NCBI GenBank assembly: GCA_041487355.1
Contig: JBGPND010000278.1
Span: forward strand, 1-6,023
Direction of reading: 5' to 3'
DNA from: JAMXLO01 sp041487355
Lineage (GTDB): Bacteria; Pseudomonadota; Alphaproteobacteria; Acetobacterales; Acetobacteraceae
Length of the DNA: 6,023 nucleotides
Shown: piece by piece, positions 5,141 to 6,023 of the stretch
How positions within the stretch are numbered: position 1 is the first letter of the stretch
How the letters are laid out: each line of letters begins with the position of its first letter
Program-made: the position numbers and the translations under genes
Notes under the pieces: generated by a model
Database searches by the model: none
The model's input: only the letters and a program-made list of their open reading frames with translations
Told to the model about the DNA's origin: nothing

Positions 5141-6023
5141 CTATCGCACACGCAACCGGAACTTCGGCGGGTGATCCGGCTGCGTGGTCACGATCGCGAC
5201 CGGCATCGGCGGGGCTTCGTCCAACGACACCGCGAACTCGCGGATCATCGCGGCCAGCACCAAGGTCGCCTCGGTGAGAGCGAACTGAGCGCCGACGCAG
5301 ACCCGCGGGCCGGCACCGAACGGCAGATAGGCGAAGCGTGGGATCGCCGGCGCTCCGGGCAGGAAGCGCGAGGGATCGAACGCGTCCGGATCGCGCCAGA
5401 ACCGGCGATGCCGGCCCAGCACCCAGGGCGCAATCATCAGCACCGCGCCGCGCGGGATTTCGATCGCGCCGGCCCGGTCGGCGCCGATCGCCTGGCGCAC
5501 GATGGTGAACGCGGGCGGATACAGGCGCAGCGCCTCGCTGATCACCGCGCGGGTGCGAACCAGACGCGGCAACACGTCCATCGCCGTATCAGGTGTGATG
5601 TCGAGCTGCCGAACCTCCTCGGCGACGAGTCGCTGCTCGTCCGGCGCGCCGCAAAGCAGCACCAGCGACCAGAACAGCGTGACCGCCGTGGTCTCGTGCC
5701 CAGCCAGGATCAACGTCGCAACCTGGTCGCGCAATTGCGCCTGGGAGAATCCCTCGCCGGATTCCGGATCGCGTGCGGCGAGCAGCAGATCGAACAGATC
5801 GCGTGGAGTATCGCTGGGCGGCGTCGCCTGACGCACCCGCATGATCTCCTCCATCAAACCCATCCATGCACGCTGGAATCGACGGCGGCCAAGATCGCGC
5901 AGCGTCGGGATCGACGGCGGCAGCACCATGTCGAGCAGATGCGGCTGCGCGTAGCGCCGACCATATTCGGTGAGCATCCGGCGCATCGCGGCGCCGTATT
6001 GCCGCATCTCCAGCGAGAACATC
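5141..6023 (-). CDS. Cytochrome P450, C-terminal two thirds (runs off window edge)
   Basis: The 293 visible residues are the C-terminal part of a cytochrome P450 heme monooxygenase; full members are about 400-450 residues, so the N-terminal part lies beyond the right edge. The Met at 6020-6022 is probably internal. Counting from that Met, the I-helix oxygen-activation motif LAGHETT is at 106-112. The K-helix ExxR (EALR, E163/R166) is followed by LYPP. DPDAFDPSRF (211-220) precedes the heme loop FGAGPRVCVG (235-244), whose Cys242 is the axial thiolate. All catalytic marks are intact. The sequence style (AGHETT, ALRLYPP, RFLPG) is nearer to CYP4/CYP102-like enzymes than to the camphor type. Substrate and redox partner are unknown; no ferredoxin or reductase gene is visible. 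Confidence 0.93.
   Translation of the reverse strand, partial: MFSLEMRQYGAAMRRMLTEYGRRYAQPHLLDMVLPPSIPTLRDLGRRRFQRAWMGLMEEIMRVRQATPPSDTPRDLFDLLLAARDPESGEGFSQAQLRDQVATLILAGHETTAVTLFWSLVLLCGAPDEQRLVAEEVRQLDITPDTAMDVLPRLVRTRAVISEALRLYPPAFTIVRQAIGADRAGAIEIPRGAVLMIAPWVLGRHRRFWRDPDAFDPSRFLPGAPAIPRFAYLPFGAGPRVCVGAQFALTEATLVLAAMIREFAVSLDEAPPMPVAIVTTQPDHPPKFRLRVR

Noticed and set aside
1..6023. CRISPR arrays, tRNA or rRNA genes, phage genes, retron or toxin-antitoxin modules
   Set aside because: I looked for these by eye on both strands and saw no repeat-spacer pattern, cloverleaf or matching protein families.

Overview
The window is GC-rich DNA of alphaproteobacterial character. The suggested source is a member of the Acetobacteraceae/Rhodospirillales or a Bradyrhizobium relative. 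The clues are codon use, a DUF1127 protein, an orphan MlaC/HpnM-type lipid-binding protein, a cyclase-family hydrolase, and two kinds of dispersed palindromic repeat that look typical of such genomes. This assignment is inference from gene style; no rRNA or other marker gene is present.

Layout, left to right. Positions 1-140 look like the end of an insertion sequence, probably IS3-like. Its 5'-TG terminus sits inside the reading frame of a minus-strand GxxExxY (PD-(D/E)XK-like) gene, of which only the N-terminal third is left. A cyclase-family (PF04199) metal-dependent hydrolase follows on + (375-1427). It faces an MlaC/Ttg2D/HpnM-type periplasmic protein on - (1517-2161), and a 30-bp perfect inverted repeat lies in the gap between them. 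A PAPS-dependent sulfotransferase-family gene lies on + (2424-3716, probable TTG start). It converges with only 16 bp to spare on a small DUF1127 protein on - (3733-3966). An AT-rich divergent promoter region (about 3967-4065) separates that gene from an LrhA-like LysR regulator on + (4066-4992). A second palindromic repeat of about 130 bp (5007-5136) fills the gap before the 3' part of a cytochrome P450 gene on -, which runs off the right edge (5141-6023).

Every gene is on the opposite strand from the one before it, so no operon of two or more genes is visible and each gene needs its own promoter. The cyclase, sulfotransferase and P450 are catabolic or tailoring enzymes without obvious pathway partners here. 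The only visible regulatory relationship is the shared LysR/DUF1127 divergent region. I see accessory-type enzymes, an IS-disrupted gene and repeat insertions. I do not see a coherent multi-gene system, and nothing here clearly amounts to a previously undescribed one.
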